Shown here one piece after another: positions 1 through 12,985 of a DNA stretch of 64,000 bases; positions within the stretch are counted from its first letter, which is position 1, and each line of letters opens with the position of its first letter. The stretch comes from Prostheceraeus crozeri (lineage: Eukaryota > Platyhelminthes > Polycladida > Euryleptidae). The notes under the pieces are model-generated. The model did no database searches and was not told where the DNA came from. It was given only the letters and a program-made list of their open reading frames with translations. The stretch spans positions 744,001 through 808,000 of the forward strand of contig CAJQUW010001446.1 in NCBI GenBank assembly GCA_907163375.1, given 5' to 3'. A program made the position numbers and the translations under genes.

Positions 1-1
1 T

Positions 2-379
2 CAAGCCGGATATATTCGAGACGTTCACCGCATCGGGAGGGAGCGAAATGATGGTAGACCGAGATTGATATTGGTTAAGTCCAACGAGAATACCACCAGG
101 CAATTTCTGACGAAGTCTAGGCTACTCAAGCAAGCTGTTTCTCCCTTGAACAAGGTATTCATTCAAGAAGACTTGCCTGTTGAAGTGAATAGGAAAATCG
201 CAGAAATGAGGAAAAAGGCTTATGAATTGCGTACTCAAAGCCCAGGATCAACTGCGTTCGTCAAAAATAAAAAACTTCTGTATAATAGTGCCGTTATTGA
301 CTCAGTGGAGCAAAATTTTTATATTGCGATTTCACCGCTTCTTGTAAAATCAGAGAGAGATTACCGAGCATATTTCTGA
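2..379 (+). pseudogene. ORF1 protein C-terminus of non-LTR element (partial)
   Basis: The frame is open from base 2, so the window edge truncates it. It encodes the C-terminal basic domain found in copy 2 (20396-21406, minus), including VHRIGRERNDGRPRL and the stretch up to ELRTQSPGSTAF; these are near-identical between copies. ORF1 proteins of this type bind the element RNA. The last ~35 residues differ from copy 2, because copy 2 carries an ATT-rich expansion at this point. The start of ORF2 overlaps this ORF's end in another frame (from about 340). Confidence 0.8.
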
Positions 380-1057
380 CGAATCTTTGCTCTTTGAATA
401 ATAAAGTTGACGAGCTTCGTTCTCATGCCGCTACGTTGAACCCAGGAGTCATTATTTGTACAGAAACTTGGCTTAACTGCAATACTCCTGCTCAAGCCGT
501 TAATATCAATGAATACGATTGTAACCGTACAGATCGGGTGAACAATTTGCGTCGAGGAGGCGTGGCTATTTAGTCATGAAAATATCTTCGATCTAAGAAA
601 ATTGAAATTTCATCTTCTGAGCATTTAGAAGTTTGTTGCATTCAAATCCCTTCTTCAAGACTGTTGATCATTGGCCTTTATCTTCCTCCAGGCATTGCGA
701 GTACAGAGTTCAAATCATTTTACTGACTGTCTGGTTGAACAAATTGACATGATTTTTGAGAAGCTACCTTACCATACGCTTATAGTTGCGGGTGACTTTA
801 ATCAATACAATCGCTCTTTTCTAACTGCCAATTACTCTTTGTTGAATATTGTAACCGGATCAACTCGTCGAAACTCAAATATTGACTTGATTTTTGTCGA
901 TGACGTTTTATTGAATTCCTATCCAAATTACAGCGTGGAAATTGGTCCGCCTATCGGAAATTCGGATCATAATACTGTGTTTGCTCCTTTTCACAAATTG
1001 CCGAATTCCAGCGATATTACACAGCGCCTAGTTTACGACTTGCGGATGTCTATCTAA
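340..1057 (+). pseudogene. APE-type endonuclease domain of non-LTR ORF2 (broken)
   Basis: Translation from about 340 gives the start of an apurinic-like endonuclease that nicks target DNA for target-primed reverse transcription. Visible motifs: SIFLTN then LNNKVDEL at the start, TETWL (metal-binding Glu), GDFNQ (catalytic Asp/Asn) and SDHNTV near the end (catalytic Asp-His). It is broken by TAG and TGA near 571-579 and by a frameshift near 722, after which the frame at 671-1057 carries the rest. Copy 2 shares the TGA and the frameshift but has TGG where this copy has TAG, so some damage predates the split of the two copies. Confidence 0.85.
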
Positions 1058-1163
1058 TATTGAAGCGTTTGAAAAATGATTCCTTTCCAACGATTTTTCT
1101 GCTTATTCGGAACATGATATTGACAGGAAGTGCCAAATTTTCTACGATTGTATATATGATGCC

Positions 1164-2492
1164 ATGCTAGCGATTCCATGTAGTGTAATACATTTTTCGA
1201 ACTCTGATGCATCATGGATTACACCCCTTGTCGAATGTCTGATTAATCGACGTTGGGCAGCGTTTCGAGCTAATGATTGGACTTTGTACAATCACTTGAA
1301 GACTAAAGTAAAGGATGAAGTCGTTAAAGCAAAGCACAGGCATTTCCGTAAGCAGAGCAAATCGGTCAATGGCCTTTGGTCATACGTTAAGATGGAGCGT
1401 GGGTCTAAAACGGCTGTAAGCACCAATGGCCAATCCTACAACGACTTTCTCACGGGATTGAATGAACAATTCCGTGCATCTCATGAATTTATCGATATTT
1501 GTGATGACTCCTGGCTACCTACTTTTGGTGCTGAGCATGTATGGCAAGCTTTGTCCCGACTTGCTCTCAAGGCAACAGGTAGTGATGATGTCCCAACAGC
1601 TATTTACAAAAAGTGTTCTGTAGTTCTTGCGGAAACCATTCATCACCTTATTACTGAGAGTCTGCGATTGCGAAGGTTTCCAAGACTATGGAGTGAGGTG
1701 ACAAGTGTTGTCCCCCAGGAATCACTGCTGGGTCCTTATCTGTTTGGTCTCTACGTCTCATCTCTGCAACCGTCTAATTCGGACACTATTATGGTGAATT
1801 TTGTTGATGACCTTGCAATAACATTTGGCATTAGAAAGTCCTTCGTCCGTTATGATATTGAGAGAATAAAATCTGAACTTACTGTCATACGTAATTGGTG
1901 ATTTAGAAATGATATGCAACTGAACGAACATAAAACTGCGGGACTGATCAGATATCGAGGAGATTTTCGGGAAGTAGTCGACCTCGAAAGCGAGCTTGCT
2001 GACATAACTTTCAAGCAGAATGTCCGTTTTCTTGGTGTCATTATGTATGGGAATTTTGGATGGGGTGCTCATGTCAGCTACATTGAAAGACTATGTGCTC
2101 AACGAATGTATATACTACGGCGAATGAAGTCATGTATAACAATGAAGGACTTCAGATTAATATATGCATCCCTCATCAGAACTTTACTTGAGTATGCATC
2201 TCCCGCCTTCGTTGGCTTATCCACTGAAGACTCAAGACGCTTACAAAGAGTTCAAAGCAGATGTCTCAGGATAAAGGGCATCACTGACCTGCATGTACCT
2301 GATCTTACAAAGCGAAGGGTGTCGTCAGCTTTAAAGGTGTTGCATGAGATCCCTTTCACCGACACATTCATCAAAGACCTTATCCCACCTACCCTTCCCA
2401 GTGGTCGACTTTCTGTTTATTACTCCCGTTCATCTTTACGAAGAAGCCTTTTTTCCGAAAATGAGCATAATTTCATCGTCTTCCTTTTGTGA
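1164..2492 (+). pseudogene. Reverse transcriptase of non-LTR element, palm partly deleted
   Basis: 1164-1901 begins with the linker before the RT (GSDDVPTAIYKK, then RRFPRLWSEV), then jumps directly to PQESLLGPYLFGLYV and the active-site box FVDD (near 1804-1815). The RT blocks between, including the first catalytic Asp, are missing, so an internal deletion at about 1716 is inferred. A TGA at 1899-1901 interrupts the frame; it resumes in the same frame at 1914-2492 with the RT thumb and C-terminal region (NVRFLGVIM, LLEYASPAFVG, RLQRVQSRCLR). This is the usual order for LINE ORF2. Not functional. Confidence 0.85.
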
Positions 2493-2569
2493 TTAACTTT
2501 ATACTTATATTATCTTGATTGTCAATGCATTCCGAATGTCTTGTATATATATTCCGATTGTCATTCAAA

Positions 2570-2592
2570 GAACGAATAAATATATATATATA
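2570..2592 (+). repeat. (TA)n 3' tail of non-LTR copy 1
   Basis: Short run of TA dinucleotides directly after GAATAAA, taken as the 3' terminus of the retrotransposon. Non-LTR elements often end in simple repeats rather than poly(A). No clear target duplication is recognised. Confidence 0.5.
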
Positions 2593-3941
2593 TCTTGAAA
2601 TTGATATCTAAACGATACATTTTCGAAGAAATGCAAATACATTTTTCATTAATTTTCCAACGTGAACAATGAGAGATGTAATCAGGTTCTTAGATCTGCA
2701 AGTTTCATCCGACGAGAATAGTTCGCTGATGAATAATTGAAGTATTGCTAAGGGCAGTTTATTTTAGATGCGTTTTGGTCGACCAACGGTCTATAAAATA
2801 GTGTCAATCTGAGAAGATTACTGAGGTCAGTGTGATGTGCTGATGAAAAAGACATTCCGTCTTGTCAATTTTCGTCAAGTAAATCCGAATCTTCTCTTAA
2901 GTATCACAATCTGTAAGTTGTGGTTGTCGTATGACTGAGGGAATATCGGATCAGATATTTCACTGCAATCATTTGTCAAGCTGTCAACACAATTATAAAC
3001 TAATCGGCTGTTGTCACGCACTGTGATACACACGAGGATTTTTGAGGAGAATAAATTGTTGCTGGTTGCAAAGTAGACACCACCATCATCTTCTTCGTGA
3101 AATTTCCTTTTAAATAAAGTGTATTTCAACTAAATTGGCTAAGAATTCTACGATCTGCATCAAATAAACGATACGAAGCTTTTGATGACTTCATCGTAAT
3201 GCTTGAAGGAGTAGCGCACAATTAAAGACGAATGAAAGAGACTGACATTGCTGAAGTTACTTTTTCCAATTGCAAATGAGGTACGGCATACTTTTGAGTG
3301 AGTGACATTGCAAATCAATCGATAGGATATGGGATTGCTATAAACTACATTACTTTGCAAAAACTAATCATTTGATATTTCACATTTGTAAAGAATAGGG
3401 GTTTTAAAGACAAGCATATCATTTACACATTTTCATTCAAAGGATGACAACAAGGCACAGGTGACAGATCATGAAATAGAACTGACGCACGGATTGACTT
3501 TGCCATAATTTAGCTCACAAAACGACCTTTATTAAATTACATCGTCTATTCTATCGTAATTGGAAGCATCACCCTGAAGATTATCAGAGAAGTTGAGAAC
3601 AATAACAAATTTCTCATCTTCTTTTCCGTTACTCTTTTTGCAGTAAATAAGATACCATTCATCTCCAAATGCATTCATGAATACCATTTCATGGTTGACA
3701 AAGTATGAAAGTGCACTGACAAGGGATGTTGATGTTCATTTGGTCAAATTGTCGTCACAGGTCAGAATTGTCGGATAGCTATGTCAAAAGTAATCATTTC
3801 TCTGCACGAACATCTGGCAACCTGTGGTGTCAGGCTGTAGTGCGGTGGCAGAGCAAGCCGCAAGGCATCTTGGCGAGGGATGAATTTTCCTATCTCGTAA
3901 AGCAAGCCGCTTGTCATTTCAGAACTTTTTTCTGAAATTAC
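2593..3941. other. No gene recognised
   Basis: AT-rich sequence with only short, unconvincing open frames on both strands. Nothing supportable found. Confidence 0.6.
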
Positions 3942-4056
3942 TTGGACGCATGCTCTCGCGCGTCTCTGTGGGAACATTCCCATAGGTTTGTTAAGGCTCT
4001 GAACGAAAATTCTGGACGCCTGAGACGCGCTGCGCCGCGTCCAGTGTGAACGGAAC
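3942..4056 (-). repeat. Small MITE, copy A (partner at 58492-58615)
   Basis: GC-rich insert ending in CCGCGTCCAGTGTGAACGG. Its centre (CCCATAGGTTTGTTAAGGCT) is the reverse complement of the centre of 58492-58615, so the two are copies of one miniature inverted-repeat family in opposite orientation. The left terminal repeat is shortened here: the outer GGTGCATTCACAC seen in copy B is absent. Confidence 0.7.
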
Positions 4057-7000
4057 TTTACCATCTATCCATGATTTATTGAGACTAATTCGGAGATTTA
4101 GATTAATTCAAAGAAACTGAGTTGCTGTCAACAAATATGTTTATGCCATAAAGATGTAATTTAATAAACTTACAAATAACATGTAGGTGCTTTATTTCAC
4201 ACATTAATGCAATTGTTGAGGTTGGCGACACATTAAATATGTTATTCGTTTGAAAAGACACGATACAAAATGTTGAGACATAGAAACAATAAAAGTTAAA
4301 AACCAACCTTAGTCATGGTTAAACCTTAGTTAAACCTCAGTCATGGCAACATAGTGCAAATTGTAGCATGTCATAGATTCATGCGATCTACTACTAAAAT
4401 AAACTAAAAATATAATACACCTTAAATATTCTCCTAAAATGTAACTTAGAATTTGTAAAGTACATTTGTCGTCTATTACATCAATGTCATTCGTTGAAAA
4501 ATTGGGAGTGTCAATGCTGTAGATCTGATAGCTCGGAAGTCAGCAAGGATGTCTTGAGTTTACTAATTCCATCAATGCATAGATGTCATCCTACTGGGAA
4601 CTGGGAAGAAGAAATGTCTCCATTTCTGCAGATTAAAAAGTATCATTGACAAACCTGCAATCTGTTAAAGTGATCGTTATCTGATCGTCGCATTCACCCG
4701 ACTTACTTGAATGATTTTCATTTATGAGAAAGGTTGGCAGTTTTCCAATCTATGAGTGACTGAAATTCAAAATCATTGCAGCCGCATAATGTGGGACTGT
4801 GATGTTCAATGCGGGAGGCGGTGAATTCCTCCCTCTGTTTTGAAGTTATTCTGCCTTGTTGTACGCGGTGCACTGGTTCTTCAGTTTTCACCGGTTCTCG
4901 GAACGATGCACCGAAATGTGAGATTTTTTGTAAATTGATGTTTTACTGCATAGTTTCATTTATAAATAATTCATTTTACCTGTCATCTTTGTCACAGCAA
5001 ATATGGAGAGAAAATATTTTGAGCATACAATCCAACTAGGAGAACACTATTTATCAATTCAATTCAAACTTTCAATCTTTGCATCATGAAAATGAAGCTT
5101 TTTGAAAATCACGGCTATATCACAGAAATAGCCGATGCAATTCATGATGTTGTGAAAGCAAATGTAACAAAGGTGATGAAAATTAGAACATTCAAGTTCA
5201 TGATCAATCAGAGATATACGCAATTAGCATATTAAGTGGAATTTCAATGTTTATTCATTAAATACCGCTTCTAGTATACAAATGACATGTCGTCCATGTT
5301 AGAATGAATGCAGGAATTAATAGGTTCTGCTTTTTGCAAACAAAATCTAAATATAATAATGAATATCCGCTTCACATGCTAATTGCACATCTCAAATTTG
5401 CCTGCGAAGGTGGCTGTAACTTTCAATCGGGAGTCGGAATATTGGATGAAGTGGCAGCTATTCAGGTCAGGTCCTATTTGTCAGTTGAGTATACAGCTCA
5501 ACATATAACTGTTCTATTTACTTCATGATACATCACTTTAGGCCATGAAATCTCGATTTTTCAATCTCACAATGAATGCTGCGCACCTTGCTGTTGCTCC
5601 TCTTGCGAATGTATATCCATAGGTTATATCCTAGCATTCCAGCGGCCGGGGTTCCGTCCGCAAGATTTTTTCGGAATCCGGCTACATTTTAGCATCACTG
5701 TTCACAAAGATGCTGATTGAAGCAGAATAATGTCGAGATGTTGACCCTCTTCCACGGGAATGTGAAGATTGCTCTGACATTATTGAGAATCTTTCTGCAT
5801 TTCGTTATGTTTTCAAGTACTGCATTTTTTCATGATTTCGAAAAATGAATCAAAAATCTGCTTTTCGTTGTTATGTATCTATTTCTTTCCTCTAGTTTAT
5901 AAAAAATCTGCAAGAATTATCGTATAGACGAAAGGGTCAAGTATGATGAGAGTCACCTGCCATTGGCATAATAAAGTGAAAGAAGTTTCGTAATGCAAGT
6001 CTCTTTTCCAATTCTTCTCCACTATTTTATGCGTGTGCATTTTATGAGTGTCTATTTCATAATTTGTATTATAAATTATTTCTGTATAAATATTCTTATA
6101 ACATTTCTTATAAATGTTTCTTATAAGTATTTCTAATCCATTGTGCTTCATAAAATTTGAATCGAATTCTAGAAAATATGAGCACTTGATATAAAAGTGA
6201 GAGAGAGAGAGATCATGTCTTCAAGATTTGGAAGATCGAATTTGCTATTACAGGAAAATCTAGAACGCGAAGCAAGCTGTATTTCGGCTACGCTTAAATA
6301 AATGCTTCATCGTAGTTTTTTAAAATAAAAAACTTTCACTGCAAACAGGTGCGACTATAGCTCAGTAAGAAAACAGTATTTAACAGAAAATTTAACACTC
6401 GCCACGAGCATGACACAATCAGTGGTATCCGCTTATTTTAGAGGCATAGATCTTGAAGCTACATAAATATCATTTTGAAATTTGAGTCTGTATAATTTTG
6501 GAAAAAATCCTTCTCTTGGACAATACTGTGAGATCGAACATGAATATAAGTATCTAAAGTGACAGCTTTACATCAGTTGCGTTATTATGATTGATCTACA
6601 TAATTATAGAATATAATTTTGAATTTATGCTTGCTTTCTATACAACTCAAAAGATCACAAGGACATGTTTATTAAATTATGTCTAATTGATTAAAATACA
6701 ATTTCCCCTTTACAAATTCACCGTATACAAATGAAAGTGACCTCAACATTATGATTGAATTATTATAATGGTGCTTTGCCACAAAAACAATAATAGCAGC
6801 ATTTTTTTGACTGCTCACAAAATTATAAAGCCACTTTCTTCACATGCTTGAATAACGAATATATTTGTGAAAAGTGTGGGTGAATCTCACGCAATTCAGA
6901 CAAACATGCATACTAATTCATCATAATCGGTTGCTGATATCAGTCTTACGATCGATATGCTTCATTTGAAATCATATCTACATGGCCAAAACTACCACTT

Positions 7001-7186
7001 AATATAGAAAAATCAAAAAAATTTATAATTTTTCAAATGTACTTTTGAATTAAGGCTATTTGTCTGACTGTCCATTCAGTTGTCAAAAAATCAATGAGTT
7101 TTTAATAGCATTCTAATGCCTCTTCCTTCAACGAGTTCCCAAACCATTCCTGTTCTCAATGAATTTTTTTCTAAATAAATTGCGCT

Positions 7187-7249
7187 GATAATAATAAATT
7201 GTTTTTCCTTTTTTAATTTTTTTTTTGATAATAATAAATTGTTTTTCCT
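7187..7249. repeat. Tandem direct repeat, 23-bp unit, 40-bp period
   Basis: The unit beginning GATAATAATAAATTG and ending TTTTTCCT occurs at 7187-7209 and again at 7227-7249, separated by a T-rich spacer. Only two units are present. Confidence 0.75.
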
Positions 7250-9620
7250 ATTGTGGTGTCAGCAATGCTGCGCAAAAATCCTCGGGTCAAAATGTAGCGA
7301 AAAAATTACGTTGGCCTCAAATGGGCTAATGTTAAAAACTGTCAAACTGTCCATCAGATCACTCGAGCTGTTCATGCTTGTCTAATCTGCCTAGATAATC
7401 GACATTGAAAAATCTTTCATATATTATTGAGGAAATTGTACAATCTACTTGAAAGCAAACTCAGCAGGTCTACTTATCGATTTTTTGATGAACCCGCATT
7501 CAAGAATGAAGCTGTTGAAAGAAAAGGTTGACAAATAATTCGTTAGCGTAAAAGATTTTGATTCTTAAGTCACCCAGGAATGACTTTCCAAGCAACAATT
7601 TGATAAAGGTTATTTTCAGTTGAGACATTCATCAAATGTGCATCGCAGCACATGCTTAAATTTTTTGAACTTTGCATCTTACGACCAGTTTAAAACTTGA
7701 AAATGAAATAATTTTAAAAAAAGGCCTGGCCAGCACAATGTAGTTACATTTAGAAGATTTTGTTTAAGTGAAAACCATCATCCTCTAAGAATCTCAGTTA
7801 CCTACATAAAATAAACTAAGATAAAGAAAGCCAAATATTCAAAATAATAAATCTGCAATGAACTTTGAAGAAAATAAAATGCATGCGGAACTACAGTATA
7901 GATACTAAATCTGCTAGAATTGACTTTCAGCGTCTCACCTGGAACTACTCCATGAAGAAGATGAAATAGGGAACTAGACTTGCTATTAATGGACCAATTG
8001 GTGGCGAACTATTCATAAAATTTAATTTACCTCAAGAGGACCGTTCTGTAGCCTAATCCATCCTATCTAGTCTTGATTCGCAGACAACTAACTATGACAA
8101 GCTTAATCTATACACGACGGAAGATATTATCAATTACCTATCTCACTGCAGATGGGAAAGAAGATTATGTGAATTATGAAAATCATTCACGTTGTTAGCT
8201 AGCTTAATATAGAAAATAAACTAACCAAGTAAATATCAAAGCGTAGATCGTACTTACAATTTAGAAAAGAAGGGCAATAGATTCTGAAAATGATAAGTGA
8301 ATTGCTATTTTAGTAGAATATTGAAATTGTAACAATAGGAAAAATAATAAGAAAATAATTGGATAAACAGATAAATAAATAAAAAAGGAAACAAACACCA
8401 CAAAGAAATAAAAATGACTAAGCATAAATCAAAAAAAATTACAAGAAACTTACATAAAATAAATGAGCAAACTGCAAAAAATGAATGCAAACGAAAAATA
8501 TAATTCATACTGAAATTAAAGTAAAATTATTGTTAGGAGAATGATTTTCACTTGCTTTGTCTCGTCTCTCGAAATTGTGTAGACGGAGAACCGTGGAAAT
8601 CACCTTGCAATGGCTGCCATTGCCAGACCAGACTCAACATTTAATTAAAATTATGCTCCTCGGATAGAAGAGTTGTCACGGCAACTCCTCTCATGTTTTA
8701 TTCGGCGCCATTGGTCTAAAAACGGATGGAATCATTAGATTCTATTTCATAAGAATTTTAATATTTCTCTTGTTTTGTTTGCCACATCATACGGGCGAGT
8801 CTGTATTTGCAGTTTCTCTTATGATATTTTCTATTACATGCCCGTCAATTTATGTTTAATTATAAGCAACGATTTTAGATTACTCGGGGAGAACATTTTG
8901 CTTCAAGTCGTTCAGTCAAGCACATCCTACGTCACTTGCATGCTTACAAGACGAGTAAAACAAAGGACATGTGTCGCACAGATTTGCAGTTTTCAATTTT
9001 TATCGTCAACAGCTACATGTAGCTCCTCAAACTGACAACAATCCGTGTCAAATCCGCATCACATTTTGCTACTTACCTGTTTTCACGATGTTGAAGCTTT
9101 CGACAAGGTAGCGATAAAAATTTGTATTCAAATAACAAAAAAATCAAGCTTTCAAATGGAGCATGTTCACACACGATGCTTGGATCGCCGTATGTAGGAC
9201 GTATGATATTCTTCGATATTTTAAACATTCTATAAGCACAAATGCTTGAGAGGGTCGATTTGACAATTTTACTTTTAATTTCGCCTGAAAAGGTGTTGTG
9301 ATTGAATATGTGATTATTAAAGTTGCCATCTATAGAACATCAATGTACGTTGCACTCTTAAAAGCATTCCCTGAAAAATGTGCAGAATTAAATATGCACA
9401 CATTGGCATTAAATGTAAAATCAAATTTCTCCAGTAGATCTCTCCACAATGTTGAACTTTTGGTTCTGGGTCGACTTTGGGTAAGTGATACAAAGCTTAG
9501 ACTTCCTATACATAACTTGGGCTTCCTGCTAATGATGCATTTGTGCTGTAAGACAGCACAATTAAGTTCAATAGAAGTACTTGCAGTTGTTAGATACTTC
9601 ATTTTCTTCAATGCCAAAAA

Positions 9621-9677
9621 GCCGTCGCAATGAAGGATTGGAACTCTCGACCTGCTACTTGAAGTAGGTACTCGGCA
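9621..9677 (-). other. Possible tRNA-derived (SINE-like) B-box fragment
   Basis: On the minus strand the sequence contains GGTCGAGAGTTCCAATCC, which resembles the T-arm/B-box region of a tRNA (consensus GGTTCGANTCC) with one mismatch in the core. No 5' half, A box or acceptor stem is evident, so it is at most a fragment of a tRNA-derived SINE or chance resemblance. Confidence 0.25.
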
Positions 9678-11018
9678 GCTGTATGTACGAAGAGGTAGCT
9701 GTTCTAAAAGTATCTGCGCTTGCTATTGTTTATTCGTGTAATACCGTACATTTTGCTCTGTTCATCGGCTTTTGTTAAGATGTAGCCTATGTACGAGCTC
9801 TGTCAATTCAAATAGTTATCATTTTACAGTTTGCACATTCAAAATATTCGTTTTGCAAAAAATCAACAAGTGGACGAGTGGACGAAGGGTACATTTGCGC
9901 TTTTTCCCTCTTTTGTACTGGCGGCAGTAAGCACTGCTGGCATGCCATGATTCATTGCAGGTATAGCTTATTAAGCTTGTATCAGCATTAAATATGGTGC
10001 TACTAAAATATTCAGTGTTATGAATAATGATGGTCAAAAAATCAAAAATTTTCTTCCGAATAGGCCTAAGGCATGCCAGAAAGCATAACCAAATCAATTT
10101 AGGCTTCCATTTGAATTGACTTAATTTCACATTTTGTGACATGCTGTACATTACATGTACTTTGAGGAGTGAATTTTTGAATTTTTGATTTGGCTTTTTA
10201 TTTGAAAATGGTTCCCCGTGTTCTACCTTAACATGTGATCACTGTTGAATCTTCCAAAGATTTCCCGGCAATCTGTCATCACAGAACTTCGGGAAAATGG
10301 AAAGCTTCATTTCAAAACTGAAAATTATGATCTTATCACATGCCATAGAGTAAGTATATTTGGTAGAGTAACAACTCATCATTAATTAAATCCCCATTGT
10401 GTATACAGTTTTGATTATATTAGATGAACTCGAGTTCAGACCCACTGGCCAGCAAGACATGTGAAATCTGCAAATTTTTGCACTTTTGGAGAAATTTACG
10501 CCGATTTCACTGATCATGATAGCAAAACAGAAGGAATAATAGCATTTTACAAATCCTCCGTGTCATGTAAACCTTGGAGAGGTAATATAGTTTGTTAAAT
10601 TAGCAATTCGATGGGTTACTATCTATGGCTACTATCATTTTAATGATTAGCATTTTCTTGAGCGTGATCATATCACAAGCTACGTGTACCTGCCACTGAG
10701 AGAGCAAAATAGTATAATCAAAGACAATCATCATAATTAGCTTGAAAAGACCTAAATGGGTCACATTGCTATTTAGATTCAAGAAATCAAACACAAATTT
10801 AGTGAATCATAAAATTATGCCGATGAAAATTGAATTAAAAACTGGAAATTTCAGCCGAGAAGTACACAACTTCTCCATGAAGAAGTGCATTACAATGTGG
10901 TTCATGAAATTAACATGATAACCAGCTCAATTTCCGCTTGATAAAGATACCTGTTAGTAAATGTTCATTCCTTTGATGTATAACAAGTTTCTCACTGAGT
11001 CTGTTTTAAATATGACAG

Positions 11019-11570
11019 ATCTGTTGGACAGATTTTCGATGATTCATTGTGATGCAAAAATATAAAATGAACATGCTGTGAAATTAAATTTCACATTTGA
11101 TCTTTATCTTTATCATGGAAGATATAAAGATGAAAATTCCTACGATTGAATGCATTGATTTTTTTATAAGTGGATGTCTGTGTATATGTCGGACAGACGC
11201 GATAAATTTTAATCATTTAAAATTTTTGACTCATCAGTCAATATTATCGAAGATCCAAGCAATATATAGCCATCGAAGTTGTGTCATCTTCAACTTCAGC
11301 GCACTTCACATATGCCATAACGCTGTTTTGTAATGAATTTTGGAGGAAAGACACCAAATGCTTAACTTACATAAAGCCATCAATCTGTTGGACAGACTCT
11401 GTCGGACAGACGGATCCGGGACATAGGTATCAAACTTCAAATTCTTCTATTTTTTAAATTTCTGTCAACATGCTGTTCCTTTCTTGGTACAACCATAGAA
11501 TATTTTGCAAAAATGTCATGTTCTTCATACAGAAATAGTCTGATGCATCTAATGCGTCTGTCCAACAGAC
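11019..11570. repeat. Cluster of 15-bp CTGTTGGACAG palindromes
   Basis: Near-palindromic units of the form RTCTGT-3nt-ACAGAY occur at 11019-11033, 11383-11397 and 11556-11570 (the last as GTCTGTCCAACAGAC), with partial or variant units near 11189 and 11397-11411 (CTGTCGGACAGACGG). The same motif clusters at 17559-17933. The layout resembles transposase-binding subterminal repeats of a non-autonomous transposon, but no terminal inverted repeat or target duplication was found. Confidence 0.65.
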
Positions 11571-12384
11571 TATCAGAAAAATTCTGCACCACAATCAAAA
11601 ACGATGTACGATGACATGCATCTATGTCCTGATTGACCTACTGACTATTTTGATTCCAAAATATACAATTTAGCCATTGATTCAATTAGATTCCACATTC
11701 TTTGATAATTTTTCTGATGGTGCAATTAACCAAATAAATTTGTAAATCAAAAACTTCATAATTAAATTATAAAATATTAAATTGTCTTTGTTTTATTATT
11801 TATAATTTTGATATTTATTCATATAATCCTATTTATCTTAGGATTTTATGTTTACTTTATTACTTTATTGATATTTTATTATTGTCACTGTTTTTTGTTT
11901 TATAATTTTTAATTTTAATTTTTTACTATTTGTCATTCCTGTTTTTATAGAGTTAATCTATGCCATTAAGCAGCTTTAATGGTTCTATATAGCTTTCGTT
12001 TTTTTTATTAATCTTACTTTGACTTTATTCACTTCATATTGTAAACTGTATTGATTTACACTTTAAGTTGTCCGCACACACAATACGAATTTAGAACTTT
12101 GTATCAAGAACTGTCAAGTCTACACCTCTCGTTTCATCGCGTCATGTACTCGTAGAACTGTATTTACAGCTGAAAGCCAATGTACGTATCTTGTCATATC
12201 ACTTATTGTATTTCATCAAAGAGAACAACCAAGGCCAATAGAATTATGAAGTTTTTGATTTACATTCTTTGATAAATGAAAACGTCATGATTTGAGCCAT
12301 AACACTATAATTGATGAAATTCTGTGAATTTTCATTTCTAAAACTGTGTCTTACCAATATGCTGGATCACATCACCACAAATTA
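11571..12384. other. No gene recognised
   Basis: Very AT-rich, with T-rich stretches near 11760-11950. No coding or RNA feature could be supported. Confidence 0.55.
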
Positions 12385-12589
12385 TTCGTGGAAGCAATGC
12401 TCATGAAACCATGCTTCACAAATTGGGCATCTCAGCCAATCAACGATCTCGTTGATGCTATACCTCAGTTTGCAATGTCCACATAAATTCTCGTCACCCG
12501 ATGCACTGTGACCACAAATTGATTGAATTCTTTGACTTTCGTACTTTTTAGTGCAGTATGGCCAGAGCTGGAAAAATTCCACTGAAATT

Positions 12590-12690
12590 TTTTAATTCCA
12601 ATTCCAGAGCAGAAATTTCAATTCCAATTCCAATTCCAGTCGAACCAGTTCAATTCAATTCCAATTCCAATTCCATAATGAGATTCAATT
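12590..12690. repeat. AATTCC hexamer array, left subterminal region of hAT element
   Basis: More than ten copies of ATTCCA/AATTCC in irregular tandem, mirrored by a similar array at 15125-15235 inside the right end. Probably transposase-binding subterminal repeats. Confidence 0.75.
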
Positions 12691-12985
12691 CCGATAATTG
12701 CATGGCGCGTATATGTTAATGTATCTAAAGTTTACTCGCTTCAATCTAACCCATGTGCCCGTATCCTATCCTCGTTATTCCTGTGTGCCGTTCCCTGCGT
12801 CGTTCCTATGTGCGTTCTCATGTTCATAGTTCACATTTCTTGTGTACATGTACATGTATATAGGTAGCCGGTCAGCCTACGCCATTTTCGTTTCGTAAAC
12901 GAGATATTCAACATCTTGTGAAAAAGAGGAAAGAAAATTAACGGTCAGCAAAGAATCAAACGCTGAGAGAGAGAGAGAGAGAGAG

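Larger units (their letters stand above)
1..2592 (+). mobile_element. Non-LTR retrotransposon, decayed copy 1 (5' end outside window)
   Basis: A LINE-type element read left to right: the end of ORF1, an APE-type endonuclease, a reverse transcriptase with its palm largely deleted, the RT C-terminal region, then a tail ending in a short (TA)n run near 2580. Its first ~750 bases are nearly identical to the reverse complement of 19960-20705, so two copies of one family are present. Stops, a frameshift and the RT deletion make this copy dead. It could belong to the CR1/Jockey/L2-like group, because its ORF1 (seen in full in copy 2) has a PHD-like finger and a coiled coil; the clade is inferred. 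Confidence 0.85.
4057..11018. other. Long gene-poor stretch
   Basis: About 7 kb of AT-rich sequence. The open frames (all under 115 codons) show no recognisable domain. Only small features stand out: a GA run near 6200, a 23-bp direct repeat at 7187-7249, a perfect small palindrome (CAATGGCTGCCATTG, about 8607-8621) and a tRNA-3'-half-like piece near 9621-9677. Distant exons of host genes cannot be excluded by eye. Confidence 0.55.

Noticed and set aside
4809-5039. 76-codon ORF (MREAVNSSLCFEVILPCC...) as a small Cys-containing protein gene
   Set aside because: No signal peptide of convincing shape, no conserved spacing and no splice context; likely chance.
9621-9677. Functional tRNA gene
   Set aside because: Only a T-arm-like portion is present; no acceptor stem, D-arm or A box could be folded.
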